From contig JAFTQB010000016.1 of the NCBI GenBank assembly GCA_017462985.1, forward strand, positions 33,100-97,099: 64,000 nucleotides of DNA. Direction: 5' to 3'. Origin of the DNA: Clostridia bacterium. GTDB taxonomy: Bacteria > Bacillota > Clostridia > Christensenellales > Borkfalkiaceae. Made by a program: the position numbers and the translations under genes. Every line of letters starts with the position of its first letter. Within the stretch, counting starts at the first letter, position 1. Shown here in pieces: positions 35,902 through 43,624 of the stretch. The notes beneath the pieces are model-generated. The model did not search any database. It saw only the letters and a program-made list of their open reading frames with translations, and was not told where the DNA came from.

Positions 35902-37413
35902 GTGGAAAAGATCGGTATTATTGACTTGGGCTCGAATACGGCGCGACTCGTGATCGTGAATATGTTCGCGGACGGGCATTACATGGTGGTGGACGAGCTG
36001 AAAGAAAGCGTGCGCCTTGGGCAGGATATGGATAGAGACGGCTTTTTGAAGCCGCAACGCACGGCGGAAACCATTCGCACCTTAAAAATGTTCAAACGCC
36101 TTTGCGACGCTTCGGGCGTGGAAAAAATCATCGCGGTGGGCACGGCGGCGGTGCGCCGCGCGAAAAATCAGCGCTCTTTCCTCGATGAAATTCAAGCGAC
36201 TTGCAATTTGCGTATTCGCGTGCTTTCCGAAGAAGAGGAAGCTACGCTCGTATACCGCGGCGTGATCAACTCGATGGATATTCCCCGCGGCTTGATTTTG
36301 GAAATCGGCGGCGGTAGCACGAAGATCGTGTACTATAACCGTAGAAATATGCTCAATTTCGCAACGCTGCCGTTCGGGGCGGTAACGCTCACCGATCTGT
36401 TTGCGGCGGATGAAACGCCCGCAGAAGCGGCGGCGCACGTAGAGGAATTTTTCACCGAACAGCTCAAAAAGCTGCCTTGGCTGAAAGAGGTCGATCCCGA
36501 AACGCAAATGATCGGCGTGGGCGGTTCGTTCAGAAACCTGTTCAAGATCAGCAAGCTGATCAAGAAATATCCTTTGGATACCTTGCACAACTACCATATC
36601 GCCGTAGAGGATTTTTCCAATACCTACGATATGATCAAGGTGTTGGACGTAGACAAGCGCAAAAAGATCAAGGGGCTTTCCCCTGCAAGGGCGGATATTA
36701 TGCCCGCGGCGATGGCGATCATCAAGGCGTTCGTTTCGTATATGGGCGTGGAAAACTTCGCGATCGGCTCTTGCGGATTGAGAGAGGGATTGATGATCAA
36801 TCAAGCGCTTCCCATCACGCAGGAAAAACCCATTTCCGACGTTTTGGGGTATAGCCTTTCCACCCTTGTGAAATACTACGAATGCGACGAAAAGCACGTG
36901 GAACACGTCGTTTCGCTTTCGGTACAGCTTTTCAAACAGCTTCGGGTGCTGCACAAGTTCCCCCGTCAGTATTTAAAGGTACTTAAAATTGCGGCGAGCC
37001 TGCACGATTGCGGCAAGAGAATGAGATATTATAACCACCAAAAGAACAGCTGGTACGTTATTTTGAATTCCGCGATCTACGGCGCGACGCATCGCGAGAT
37101 CGTCTTGGCGGCGTTCGTGGCTTGTTGCCAAAAACGCGAGGACGTCAACCTTGCCGAATGGCAAAAATACAAAGACCTCGTTTTGGAAGAGGATCTCGAC
37201 GCGGTGAAGAAATTGGGCGTGCTGTTGAGAATTGCCGAATGTTTGGATAGAAGCAGGGCTGGGTTGGTTACGGGCATCAACTGCGACGTCCTCGGCGACA
37301 GCGTGATCATGAAAACGGAAGTAACGGGCGACGCGGCGCTTGAGATCAACGAAGCGACCTCGGTGAACGGCGAGTTTAAAAAGGCGTTCAGAAAGAACCT
37401 CGAAATCTTATAA
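35902..37413 (+). CDS. ppx: Ppx/GppA exopolyphosphatase with HD domain
   Basis: 503 aa from a GTG at 35902 (RBS AAAGAGG). The actin-like N-terminal phosphatase (about 1-300) has IDLGSNTARLVI, EEEEA and EIGGGSTKI; the C-terminal HD domain (about 330-500) has SLHDCGKRMRYYNHQKNSWYVI. It hydrolyses polyphosphate and/or pppGpp, linking phosphate stores to stringent control. Usual length. Monocistronic with its own promoter and terminator. A SpoT-like HD hydrolase lies at 41.3 kb. Confidence 0.92.
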   Translation: MEKIGIIDLGSNTARLVIVNMFADGHYMVVDELKESVRLGQDMDRDGFLKPQRTAETIRTLKMFKRLCDASGVEKIIAVGTAAVRRAKNQRSFLDEIQATCNLRIRVLSEEEEATLVYRGVINSMDIPRGLILEIGGGSTKIVYYNRRNMLNFATLPFGAVTLTDLFAADETPAEAAAHVEEFFTEQLKKLPWLKEVDPETQMIGVGGSFRNLFKISKLIKKYPLDTLHNYHIAVEDFSNTYDMIKVLDVDKRKKIKGLSPARADIMPAAMAIIKAFVSYMGVENFAIGSCGLREGLMINQALPITQEKPISDVLGYSLSTLVKYYECDEKHVEHVVSLSVQLFKQLRVLHKFPRQYLKVLKIAASLHDCGKRMRYYNHQKNSWYVILNSAIYGATHREIVLAAFVACCQKREDVNLAEWQKYKDLVLEEDLDAVKKLGVLLRIAECLDRSRAGLVTGINCDVLGDSVIMKTEVTGDAALEINEATSVNGEFKKAFRKNLEIL

Positions 37414-37424
37414 AAACCGTCTTA

Positions 37425-37460
37425 AAAAAAATTCTCGTGCCGCGAGTGCGAGAATTTTTC
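37425..37460. terminator. Bidirectional terminator after ppx
   Basis: AAAAATTCTCG / CGAGAATTTTT with a TGCCGCGAGTG loop. Confidence 0.82.
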
Positions 37461-37470
37461 CTTATGTACT

Positions 37471-38073
37471 ATGAAATGGATTTTGGCAAGCGCGTCCCCT
37501 CGGCGCAAACAACTGTTATCGGAGTTTTTATCCGAATTTGAGATCATACCCGCGATCGGTGAAGAAAGCGCAGACGAGACGCTTCCCCCGCGCGAGCTGG
37601 TATGCGCTTTGGCGCGCCAAAAGGCGGAAGAAGTGGCGGCGGGGGAACGGGCGAAAGGCAAAGTCGTGCTCGGCGCGGATACCGTCGTCGCATTAGACGG
37701 CGAAATTTTGGGCAAGCCGAAAACGCGCGCCCACGCAAAGCAAATGCTTTCCGCGCTTTCGGGGCGGGCGCACGAGGTGTATACGGGCGTTTGCGTGATT
37801 TTGCCAAGCGGCGAAAGGATCGTGGAAGCCGACCGTACGCTCGTGCATTTCAATGCTTTAAGCGAAGCGTTTATCGACGAATATATAAAAGGCGGTTCTC
37901 CGATGGATAAGGCGGGCGCGTACGGCATACAGGACGGCGGCTTGGTAGAAAGGATCGAGGGCAGCTTTTCCAACGTAGTGGGTTTTCCGTGCGAACTGTT
38001 TGAAAGCGTTTTAAAACGGATAAACGAGGGTACCGTGTCCGCGAAGAACGGCGGCGAGGAGGTGGAAAAATGA
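37471..38073 (+). CDS. maf: Maf-family nucleotide pyrophosphatase
   Basis: 200 aa. SASPRRKQLL near the N-terminus, ESADE, ADTVVALDGEILGKP and GSPMDKAGAYGIQD are the Maf signature blocks; the last fits the dTTP/UTP-type enzymes that clear non-canonical nucleotides. It starts close behind the ppx terminator and no clear RBS is seen. It overlaps the MreB-like gene by 4 nt (ATGA). Maf next to mreB is a widespread division/cell-shape arrangement. Confidence 0.93.
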   Translation: MKWILASASPRRKQLLSEFLSEFEIIPAIGEESADETLPPRELVCALARQKAEEVAAGERAKGKVVLGADTVVALDGEILGKPKTRAHAKQMLSALSGRAHEVYTGVCVILPSGERIVEADRTLVHFNALSEAFIDEYIKGGSPMDKAGAYGIQDGGLVERIEGSFSNVVGFPCELFESVLKRINEGTVSAKNGGEEVEK

Positions 38074-39077
38074 TTAAACTTGCGATTGATTTAGGTTCGT
38101 GCGTAACGAAAATTTACCGCGCGGACGCGAGCAACGGGATCGTGCTTGCCGAACCGTCCTGTGTGGCGGTGGCGGGGGAAGAACACGAAGTCCGCGCGAT
38201 CGGCAAGGACGCGAAAAAATTGATTGGAAAAACGACGGAATGGACGAACATCGTCTATCCCGTATACGAGGGCAGAATTGTAGACAAACGGCTTGCGGCG
38301 GCGATGCTGAAAGAATTTTTATCGCGCGTGGGGCTTGGGTCTGCGCTCAAACGCGCGGAAACGGTGTTTTCCGTGCCCTGCGGGATCGATAACGGTCAGC
38401 TTTCCGATTATATGGATTTGGCGGAAGAATGCGGCTTGAAAAAAGCGCATTTTATCGAAGCGCCCTATTTGGCGGCGCTGGGGGCGGGCGTATCGTTCGC
38501 GGAAGAAAAGCCCGTGTTTTGCATCGATATCGGCGGCGGCGTAACCAACGTTGCGGCGGTTTCCTCGGGCGGTATGATCGCGGGGCTTTCGATGAATATC
38601 GGCGGCAACAATATGGACGCGAATATTTTGGAAAAGCTCGCGAAAACGCGCGGGTTGAATATCGGCTTTTTAACGGCGGAGCGGATCAAAAACGAGATCG
38701 GCTCGCTTTCCCCCAATGCGCGCGGAACGACGGTGGCGGAGGGCAGCTCGGCAACCACTTATCTGCCCGCAAGCGTATCCGTGCAAGCGTTCGAAATTGC
38801 AGATTGTGTGCGCGTATATATTGACAAGGTGTTGGAATATTCGCTCTTGGTGCTGAATAAGCTCCCCGCAGAAGTGGCGGCGGATATCCACCAAAGCGGC
38901 ATTTATCTTTCGGGAGGCGTGATGAAGCTTCCTTTCCTTGCAGAATACATTTCCAAAAAACTCGAAATGTCGGCGCATATTTGCGAAGAACCGCATTTTG
39001 CCGTTGCGCACGGCGGCGGCGTTGCGCTTCGCGATAAAAAATTATTAACGAAAATCTCGCGTGCCTTGCCCGATTAA
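38070..39077 (+). CDS. mreB: MreB-like actin-family cytoskeletal protein
   Basis: 335 aa. Actin/Hsp70 ATPase folds: phosphate 1 IDLGSCVTKIY, phosphate 2 CIDIGGGVTNVAAV, adenosine motif IYLSGGVMKLPFL and the MreB-like PSCVAV and EAPYLAALGAG. MreB filaments guide side-wall synthesis. It is divergent: the usual R-P-(L/M)-x-x-G-V-I-x-D reads YPVYEGRIVDK, and no amphipathic N-terminal helix is obvious. It could be a second MreB paralogue or an Mbl-like protein. Overlaps maf by 4 nt; mreC and mreD do not follow. Confidence 0.8.
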   Translation: MIKLAIDLGSCVTKIYRADASNGIVLAEPSCVAVAGEEHEVRAIGKDAKKLIGKTTEWTNIVYPVYEGRIVDKRLAAAMLKEFLSRVGLGSALKRAETVFSVPCGIDNGQLSDYMDLAEECGLKKAHFIEAPYLAALGAGVSFAEEKPVFCIDIGGGVTNVAAVSSGGMIAGLSMNIGGNNMDANILEKLAKTRGLNIGFLTAERIKNEIGSLSPNARGTTVAEGSSATTYLPASVSVQAFEIADCVRVYIDKVLEYSLLVLNKLPAEVAADIHQSGIYLSGGVMKLPFLAEYISKKLEMSAHICEEPHFAVAHGGGVALRDKKLLTKISRALPD

Positions 39078-39118
39078 AAAAAATTTTAAAAAAATTCAAA
39101 AAATTTTTTAAAAACCCC

Positions 39119-39146
39119 TTGACAAATAAAAAAAACGTGCTATAAT
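39119..39146 (+). promoter_or_regulatory. Promoter of the candidate noncoding RNA
   Basis: TTGACA (39119-39124), 16-bp spacer, TATAAT (39141-39146). Both hexamers match the consensus exactly. Predicted start about 39153. Confidence 0.82.
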
Positions 39147-39314
39147 GTAATTGAAAAGAGAAAGAAACTCACAAAAAATGTGAAAACTTTTCAAAAAATT
39201 AGTAACAAGGAAAAACTCCAATGCACAAATAGAGTAGCGCCGTCAGGGGACGGCAAAAAGACCGCAGGGACGCGGCCGACAAAAAAATAAACGTAAAAGG
39301 AGGTACGAAAAGGA

Positions 39315-39371
39315 ATGATCAAGTTCAAATCAGCGGTACACTTTTACAAAGAAGAGCAAACGGGGGAATAG
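39315..39371 (+). CDS. Possible 18-codon ORF inside the candidate RNA
   Basis: ATG 39315 to TAG 39371 encodes MIKFKSAVHFYKEEQTGE. AAAAGGAGG (39295-39303) lies 11 nt upstream, a strong though slightly distant RBS. Even shorter frames (MHK, MNNEIQEQKLG) flank it. It could be a small peptide, or these bases may be structural parts of the RNA. Confidence 0.25.
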   Translation: MIKFKSAVHFYKEEQTGE

Positions 39372-39539
39372 TCCAATGAACAACGAAATCCAGGAGCAAA
39401 AACTCGGATAAACCCAAATAAGAAAGTTAAACGGTGAGTCCGTAGGACCGTTGTGGCCGGAGTTGCCAAACGAGGCTGGGAATTATCCGAACAAGAAAAG
39501 CTCACCCACAACTCAATAACAAAAAAGAAATAGATGCAA

Positions 39540-39570
39540 GCCTCACGGGAAACCGTGAGGCTGTGTTTTT
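39540..39570 (+). terminator. Terminator of the candidate RNA
   Basis: GCCTCACGG-GAAA-CCGTGAGGC: perfect 9-bp stem with a GNRA-type loop, then TGTGTTTTT. Confidence 0.9.
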
Positions 39571-39576
39571 AAGAAA

Positions 39577-39780
39577 AGTGAATTGCATACTGCGTTGCGG
39601 AAAAATATTAAAACTGTCATTGCGGGCGAAACGAAGTGAAGCGTGGCAATCTCGTAGAATATTTCCATAACGCCGCCGAAAGCGGCAATTCACGAAAAAA
39701 CGAACGTTTTTCCATTCACGCGCCATTCGGTGCAATTCACGATTGCCTAAAGGCAAGCAATTCACCTTATTGGCGCTCCC
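39577..39780. repeat. Mixed repeat block: half family A element plus gaattgc/attcac units
   Basis: GTGAATTGC at 39578, a left half of family A (GTCATTGCGGGCGAAACG... GGCAATCTCG, 39616-39655), then four ATTCAC units with small hairpins (AACGAACGTTTTT, GATTGCCTAAAGGCAAGC). No coding content. It fills the rest of the gap between the candidate RNA and the small lipoprotein gene. Confidence 0.7.
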
Positions 39781-39835
39781 GCGAGGAAGCCAAGCGCGAA
39801 CCTAAAATAAACCTTAAAAATATTTTATAAAAGGG

Positions 39836-39864
39836 TTGACAAAGCGGAAAAGGAGTGATATAAT
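39836..39864 (+). promoter_or_regulatory. Consensus promoter of the small lipoprotein gene
   Basis: TTGACA (39836-39841), 17-bp spacer, TATAAT (39859-39864), with the ATG 33 nt further on. Confidence 0.87.
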
Positions 39865-39897
39865 ACATATATCAAAATTTATGGAGGAACACCCAAT

Positions 39898-40110
39898 ATG
39901 AAAAAGTTTTTGAGTTTGATGATGGCAGTGGTTGCGTCCCTTTCCGTGCTTGCGTTCGCTACGGCTTGCGAAGACGGCAAATGCGACGAATGCGGTTCGA
40001 ATAAAAACGTAAAATATTACGAATTGAACACGGGCGACGACAGAGCGGAATATTGCACCTCTTGTGCGATTGCCAACGCTTTGAAAATCGAAGGCGAAGT
40101 CGAAAAGTAA
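39898..40110 (+). CDS. Small Cys-containing lipoprotein
   Basis: 70 aa. Signal sequence MKKFLSLMMAVVASLSVLAF followed by ATAC (Cys24 as the probable lipidated residue; weakly conforming lipobox). The mature part is only ~46 residues with CDECG and CTSC, two CxxC pairs that may bind one zinc or form disulfides, and an acidic C-terminus. Strong promoter, RBS GGAGG and its own terminator, so probably abundant. Function unknown. Confidence 0.7.
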   Translation: MKKFLSLMMAVVASLSVLAFATACEDGKCDECGSNKNVKYYELNTGDDRAEYCTSCAIANALKIEGEVEK

Positions 40111-40130
40111 TCAATCAAACAAAACGAAAC

Positions 40131-40157
40131 AGGCGGGCGAACTGCTCGCCTGTTTTT
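40131..40157 (+). terminator. Terminator after the small lipoprotein
   Basis: AGGCGGGC / GCTCGCCT stem with GAACT loop and T5. Confidence 0.82.
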
Positions 40158-40203
40158 CTAAATATAGGTGATTGAAAATTTTTTGGAGGAGGAAATTTTA
40201 ATT

Positions 40204-41223
40204 ATGATCGAATTGATCGAATTTTACGGGTTCTCGGTGATTTTGGCTTGGGTGCTTTGGGGCGCTATGGTCGTTGCGCTGATCGCTTCTTGGATCATCG
40301 GCATGCTTGCGAAAAAAAGAGACGATGAAAACCTGAGAAAGATAAAAACGCTTTTGCGTAAAATATGCGTTGCGTTGGCGACGGTTGCGTTTGGGTTAGG
40401 TCTAGGGGGTTATGGAAGTGTCGGCGTAGCGGAGTTTTATATCTTTTTGGTATTCGCTGTGATAAGCGGCGTGCTGTTGACTGTAGGGATCTTTTTGAAA
40501 AAAGGAAGCGGCGTACGCATTGCAGGCTACGCCGTATCCATTTTGGCGGCTATTATTTTCGCTTTTCTCGATTGGCAGACCGTATTTACCTATCTTCTCG
40601 CCGTTATCGTTTTTGCGCTTGCGATTTGCGCGGAAATTGCGAAAAAGGCAAAAAAGCGTTTGTGGAGTTGGATGATCGGAACGTTCCTCTTGCTGTTCCT
40701 TTCTTGTGTTCTCGTCGTAATGTATGGCGAAGGCTATGCGATGGAGATTTGCATTGCGGTTTTGAGCGCGACCGTTCCCGTATTGATCAGCGCAAGGCTT
40801 GACATTACGGCTTACGAAGAAAAATTGCGCTCCGAGCAGGCGGAAACGGGCGGGGTATCGGTTGCTCCGCTTGCGTATCAAAACGAGATATTAACCGTTT
40901 CTTTGCCCGTACATATCCTGCTGATCGTGGTAACGGCGGGGATTTGGCAGATCGTTTGGGTGTACCAAGTAACGAAATATTTCAATCGCTTCTCGTCCGA
41001 AGCGCCGCAGAACGCAATGGCGAGCGCGTGGCTTTCGTTGTTGCCCCTCTATTATCCGTATTGGCTGTACAAGCAAGCCTTGAAAGCGGAGGAAGAAATC
41101 GTAGTTCGCGGCGGCAAGGGAAGTTATCTTCCGATCGTGTGCCTTATTTGCGGTTTGCTTGCGCCCGCGTTGGGTTTTGTATTATTGCAACAAAAAGTAC
41201 GGGAATTATTGGCGAGCGAATAA
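40204..41223 (+). CDS. Multi-pass membrane protein with DUF4234-like C-terminus
   Basis: 339 aa from ATG 40204 (MIELIEFYGF), fixed by GGAGGAGG; upstream in-frame starts lie before this RBS. About nine hydrophobic segments, first at about 8-35. The C-terminal part has the DUF4234 pattern: HILLIVVTAGIWQIVWVYQVTKYFNRF followed by LSLLPLYYPYWLYKQA and a last helix pair. DUF4234 proteins are membrane proteins of unknown function. It is followed by an HD hydrolase after 78 nt. Confidence 0.7.
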   Translation: MIELIEFYGFSVILAWVLWGAMVVALIASWIIGMLAKKRDDENLRKIKTLLRKICVALATVAFGLGLGGYGSVGVAEFYIFLVFAVISGVLLTVGIFLKKGSGVRIAGYAVSILAAIIFAFLDWQTVFTYLLAVIVFALAICAEIAKKAKKRLWSWMIGTFLLLFLSCVLVVMYGEGYAMEICIAVLSATVPVLISARLDITAYEEKLRSEQAETGGVSVAPLAYQNEILTVSLPVHILLIVVTAGIWQIVWVYQVTKYFNRFSSEAPQNAMASAWLSLLPLYYPYWLYKQALKAEEEIVVRGGKGSYLPIVCLICGLLAPALGFVLLQQKVRELLASE

Positions 41224-41301
41224 GGGAAAGCTGTGAATTGCATACTTTAACTGCGTTCAACGCGTACCTGCCCCGCTCAAATTATCTAAAAAGGAGAAAT
41301 G

Positions 41302-41736
41302 ATGATCTATACGGAACACACGAAAAAAGCGTTGAAATTATGCTTTGAGGCGCATAAAAATCAAATCGACAAAAGCGGAATGCCGTACGTTTTTCATCCC
41401 TTTCACCTTGCCGAACAGATGACGGACGAGGTGTCTACGGTCGTCGCGCTGTTGCACGACGTGGTGGAGGATACCGACTATACCTTTGACGATCTGCTTT
41501 CGATGGGCTTTCCCACCCAAGCGATCGACGCGCTCAAGCTTTTGACGCACGACGACGGTACGCCGTATATGGAATACGTGGAGCGGCTTTCTTCCAATCC
41601 CACGGCGCGGGCGGTGAAGCTTGCCGATCTTCGCCACAACAGCGATTTTTCGCGATTGGAAACGGTGGACGAACGGGCGCGAAAACGGCGGGAAAAATAT
41701 TTAAAGGCAATTGAATTGTTGGAAGCGATCAAATAA
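41302..41736 (+). CDS. SpoT-like HD hydrolase (small alarmone hydrolase candidate)
   Basis: 144 aa; ATG 41302 preferred to the adjacent ATG 41299 because it gives proper spacing from AAGGAG. RelA/SpoT-type HD motifs: HPFHLAEQM, LLHDVVEDTDYTFDDLL (metal HD plus the ED pair used in (p)ppGpp hydrolysis), LLTHDDGTPYMEYVERL and VKLADLRHNSD. The synthetase, TGS and ACT domains of full RelA are missing, as in Mesh1-type small alarmone hydrolases. It may remove pyrophosphate from ppGpp or a related nucleotide; no synthetase gene is adjacent. Terminator at 41747-41774. Confidence 0.85.
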   Translation: MIYTEHTKKALKLCFEAHKNQIDKSGMPYVFHPFHLAEQMTDEVSTVVALLHDVVEDTDYTFDDLLSMGFPTQAIDALKLLTHDDGTPYMEYVERLSSNPTARAVKLADLRHNSDFSRLETVDERARKRREKYLKAIELLEAIK

Positions 41737-41746
41737 TCGAACGCGA

Positions 41747-41774
41747 GGAACGGGTGGAAATCCGTTCCTTTTTT
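41747..41774 (+). terminator. Terminator after the HD hydrolase
   Basis: GGAACGG / CCGTTCC with a GTGGAAAT loop and T6. Confidence 0.85.
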
Positions 41775-41855
41775 CGTCAAAAGCAAAAAATTCCTGAAAT
41801 GGGAAAAAATTATATATAAAAAATAATATTTTTTAATATAACGGCTTGATTGTAT

Positions 41856-41884
41856 TTGCTATTTTGAAAATTATGTGGTATACT
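41856..41884 (+). promoter_or_regulatory. Promoter of the large island operon
   Basis: TTGCTA (41856-41861), 17-bp spacer, TATACT (41879-41884). The ~80-nt leader contains a GC-rich palindrome (about 41928-41944) just before the RBS. It is the only clear promoter I see before 54 kb. Confidence 0.6.
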
Positions 41885-41971
41885 TGGAGCTGTATAATTA
41901 TAAACTTTTTTGACGAAAAAGCGTTTTGCGCGCGCGCAGCGCGCATATACGGGCAACAAACGGGAGGTTTT

Positions 41972-43621
41972 ATGGCTATTAAGAAGCAAGATGGCGGCAA
42001 GGCGATCTATTTCGGGGTCGATCTTGGGAGCGATTCGCTCAAAATATCCTACGTCGTATTCGATAAGGATAAAAACGAAGAGCAAATTTATCCGTTGCGT
42101 TACCCCGACGGGCGGGATTCCATTCCCGGCTACGGGTATTACGACGAGAATACCGACGGTTGGTATTTCGGTGCGGAAATGTTTACGGGCGAGCTTGGGA
42201 AATTCGATACGATCGTCGAAATTAAAAAGCAGATTCGCCTGATCGATCAGGAAGTGGAAGAAAACGGAAAAGCCGTGAGAATTTACGATCATTCGCACGA
42301 GTTTAGAAAATACGGCGAGGATATACATAGAAGCGTTCGCAGGGAATATAAACCCACCTTCCAAGCGCGCCGCGATACGCCGCAAACGGTGGTGGAAAAA
42401 TTCTTCACCTACGTATACAACGAACGCTTGCTTCCCATGGCGAAGATGATCCACGAGGGGCAAGGAATCCCGTTCAGCGGGAAGTGCAAGTGCGTATTCA
42501 CCTATCCCGCGGGCGTTTCCGACCGTTATAAAAACGAATACCGCCGCGTGGTGGAAAAGGCGGGCTTCGAGGTGTTGCGTCTTGTGCCCGAAGCGTCCAT
42601 GGCGGGCTTGTATGCGTTCCGTTATTTTGCGGAACTCAACAGCAAACGCGCCCTCGTCGTAGACGTAGGGGAAACGCGCTATACCGCGTCCGTGATCAAT
42701 TTTTGGAGCGGTATCGAAGTGAAGAAAGAACTTCCCGTTTGGGAAATGGGCGGTTTGGATTACGACCGCGCGTTGGGCGACTACGTGCGCGAAACCGCGG
42801 GCGTGGGAGAGGAGCTTTCCTCGCTGCGTAAGTTCTTCTTCAACCAAGAGCTGAAAAACGCGAAAGAGCTGGTGCTTTCCAACCGTCGCGGCGTTGCCGT
42901 GGCGTACGTAGGGGAAGCGACGGCGGAAGTGTATATCACCCGAGATCAATTTAAAGAGATCACGACGGAAGCGCGTATGAAGATCGCGCAGCGGGTAGCC
43001 GAGGACGTAAAATCCACCTCTTCGGAATACGTCGTGCTTACGGGCGGGTGTATGGATTCCTACGGGCTGAGAGAGGGGATTCAAACGGCGCTGAGAGAAA
43101 ACGGCATGGGTTCGGTGCGCGTGATTTCCTCGCAGGAAAAAATGCACAAGGGCAGATTTTTGGTTTCCTTGGGCGCGGCGATCTGTGCTTGCGGCAAGTA
43201 TAAGACGCAGCTCATTTCCCAGCTTTCCTACGGCTTGATCGCAATGCAGGAATCGATCGGCAGAAACATCTTCTCGGTGATGCTCAAAGCGGGCACGAAA
43301 CTGCCCGTCGAAGCCACGGCGACGTTCTATACGGTGGGCAGCGCGTCCACTTCCAGTTATTTGAAAGTGTACGCCAGCAACTGCCACGACGAGAAATTCT
43401 TGCGCGGCGAAAAGATCCTCGACGATAAGCATCCCTCGCTTCGAAAGCTTTTGGTGGGCGACCTCAAATATTCCCACCCCGTACCCGAAACGCATCCTTT
43501 GCACGTTACCATTTCGGTCGACGCGGACGGCGTAGGCAGAGTAAGAGCGTATTCGTACGAAAAGAATTCGACGAAAAAGATCGCGGAATATACGAGCGAA
43601 CAGTTTGATATGGAGAGATAA
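41972..43621 (+). CDS. Hsp70/DnaK-like ATPase, first gene of the island
   Basis: 549 aa from ATG 41972, RBS CGGGAGG. Nucleotide-binding domain with phosphate 1 FGVDLGSDSLKISY (14-27), phosphate 2 LVVDVGETRYTASV (about 227-240) and adenosine motif VVLTGGCMDSYGLREGI (about 353-369). A reduced substrate-binding beta domain (about 420-549) has MLKAGTKLPVEATATFYT, matching the Hsp70 pattern of a hydrophobic strand after the linker; no helical lid. It is about 60 residues shorter than DnaK and far diverged. Such Hsp70-like proteins probably act as regulated ATPase switches or dedicated chaperones. It is 3 nt ahead of the SNF2 gene. Confidence 0.85.
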   Translation: MAIKKQDGGKAIYFGVDLGSDSLKISYVVFDKDKNEEQIYPLRYPDGRDSIPGYGYYDENTDGWYFGAEMFTGELGKFDTIVEIKKQIRLIDQEVEENGKAVRIYDHSHEFRKYGEDIHRSVRREYKPTFQARRDTPQTVVEKFFTYVYNERLLPMAKMIHEGQGIPFSGKCKCVFTYPAGVSDRYKNEYRRVVEKAGFEVLRLVPEASMAGLYAFRYFAELNSKRALVVDVGETRYTASVINFWSGIEVKKELPVWEMGGLDYDRALGDYVRETAGVGEELSSLRKFFFNQELKNAKELVLSNRRGVAVAYVGEATAEVYITRDQFKEITTEARMKIAQRVAEDVKSTSSEYVVLTGGCMDSYGLREGIQTALRENGMGSVRVISSQEKMHKGRFLVSLGAAICACGKYKTQLISQLSYGLIAMQESIGRNIFSVMLKAGTKLPVEATATFYTVGSASTSSYLKVYASNCHDEKFLRGEKILDDKHPSLRKLLVGDLKYSHPVPETHPLHVTISVDADGVGRVRAYSYEKNSTKKIAEYTSEQFDMER

Positions 43622-43624
43622 CGT

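Larger units (their letters stand above)
39153..39570 (+). ncRNA. Candidate structured noncoding RNA (~420 nt)
   Basis: A consensus promoter at one end and an intrinsic terminator at the other enclose about 420 nt with no ORF above 18 codons. Two adjacent GC hairpins, GCCGTC-AGGG-GACGGC (39239-39254) and CCGC-AGGGAC-GCGG (39262-39275), show AGGG in both loops. A long-range stem TCGGATAA (39404-39411) with TTATCCGA (39483-39490) and a crossing GGTGAG (39433-39438) with CTCACC (39501-39506) suggest a pseudoknot; GTCC-GTA-GGAC is a local hairpin inside. It lacks the marks I know for tmRNA, RNase P or SRP RNA. It could belong to a described large class such as raiA or to a new one. Confidence 0.6.

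Noticed and set aside
41972-43621. Calling the Hsp70-like gene dnaK
   Set aside because: No lid domain, divergent phosphate motifs, no grpE/dnaJ neighbours and a distinct C-terminus.
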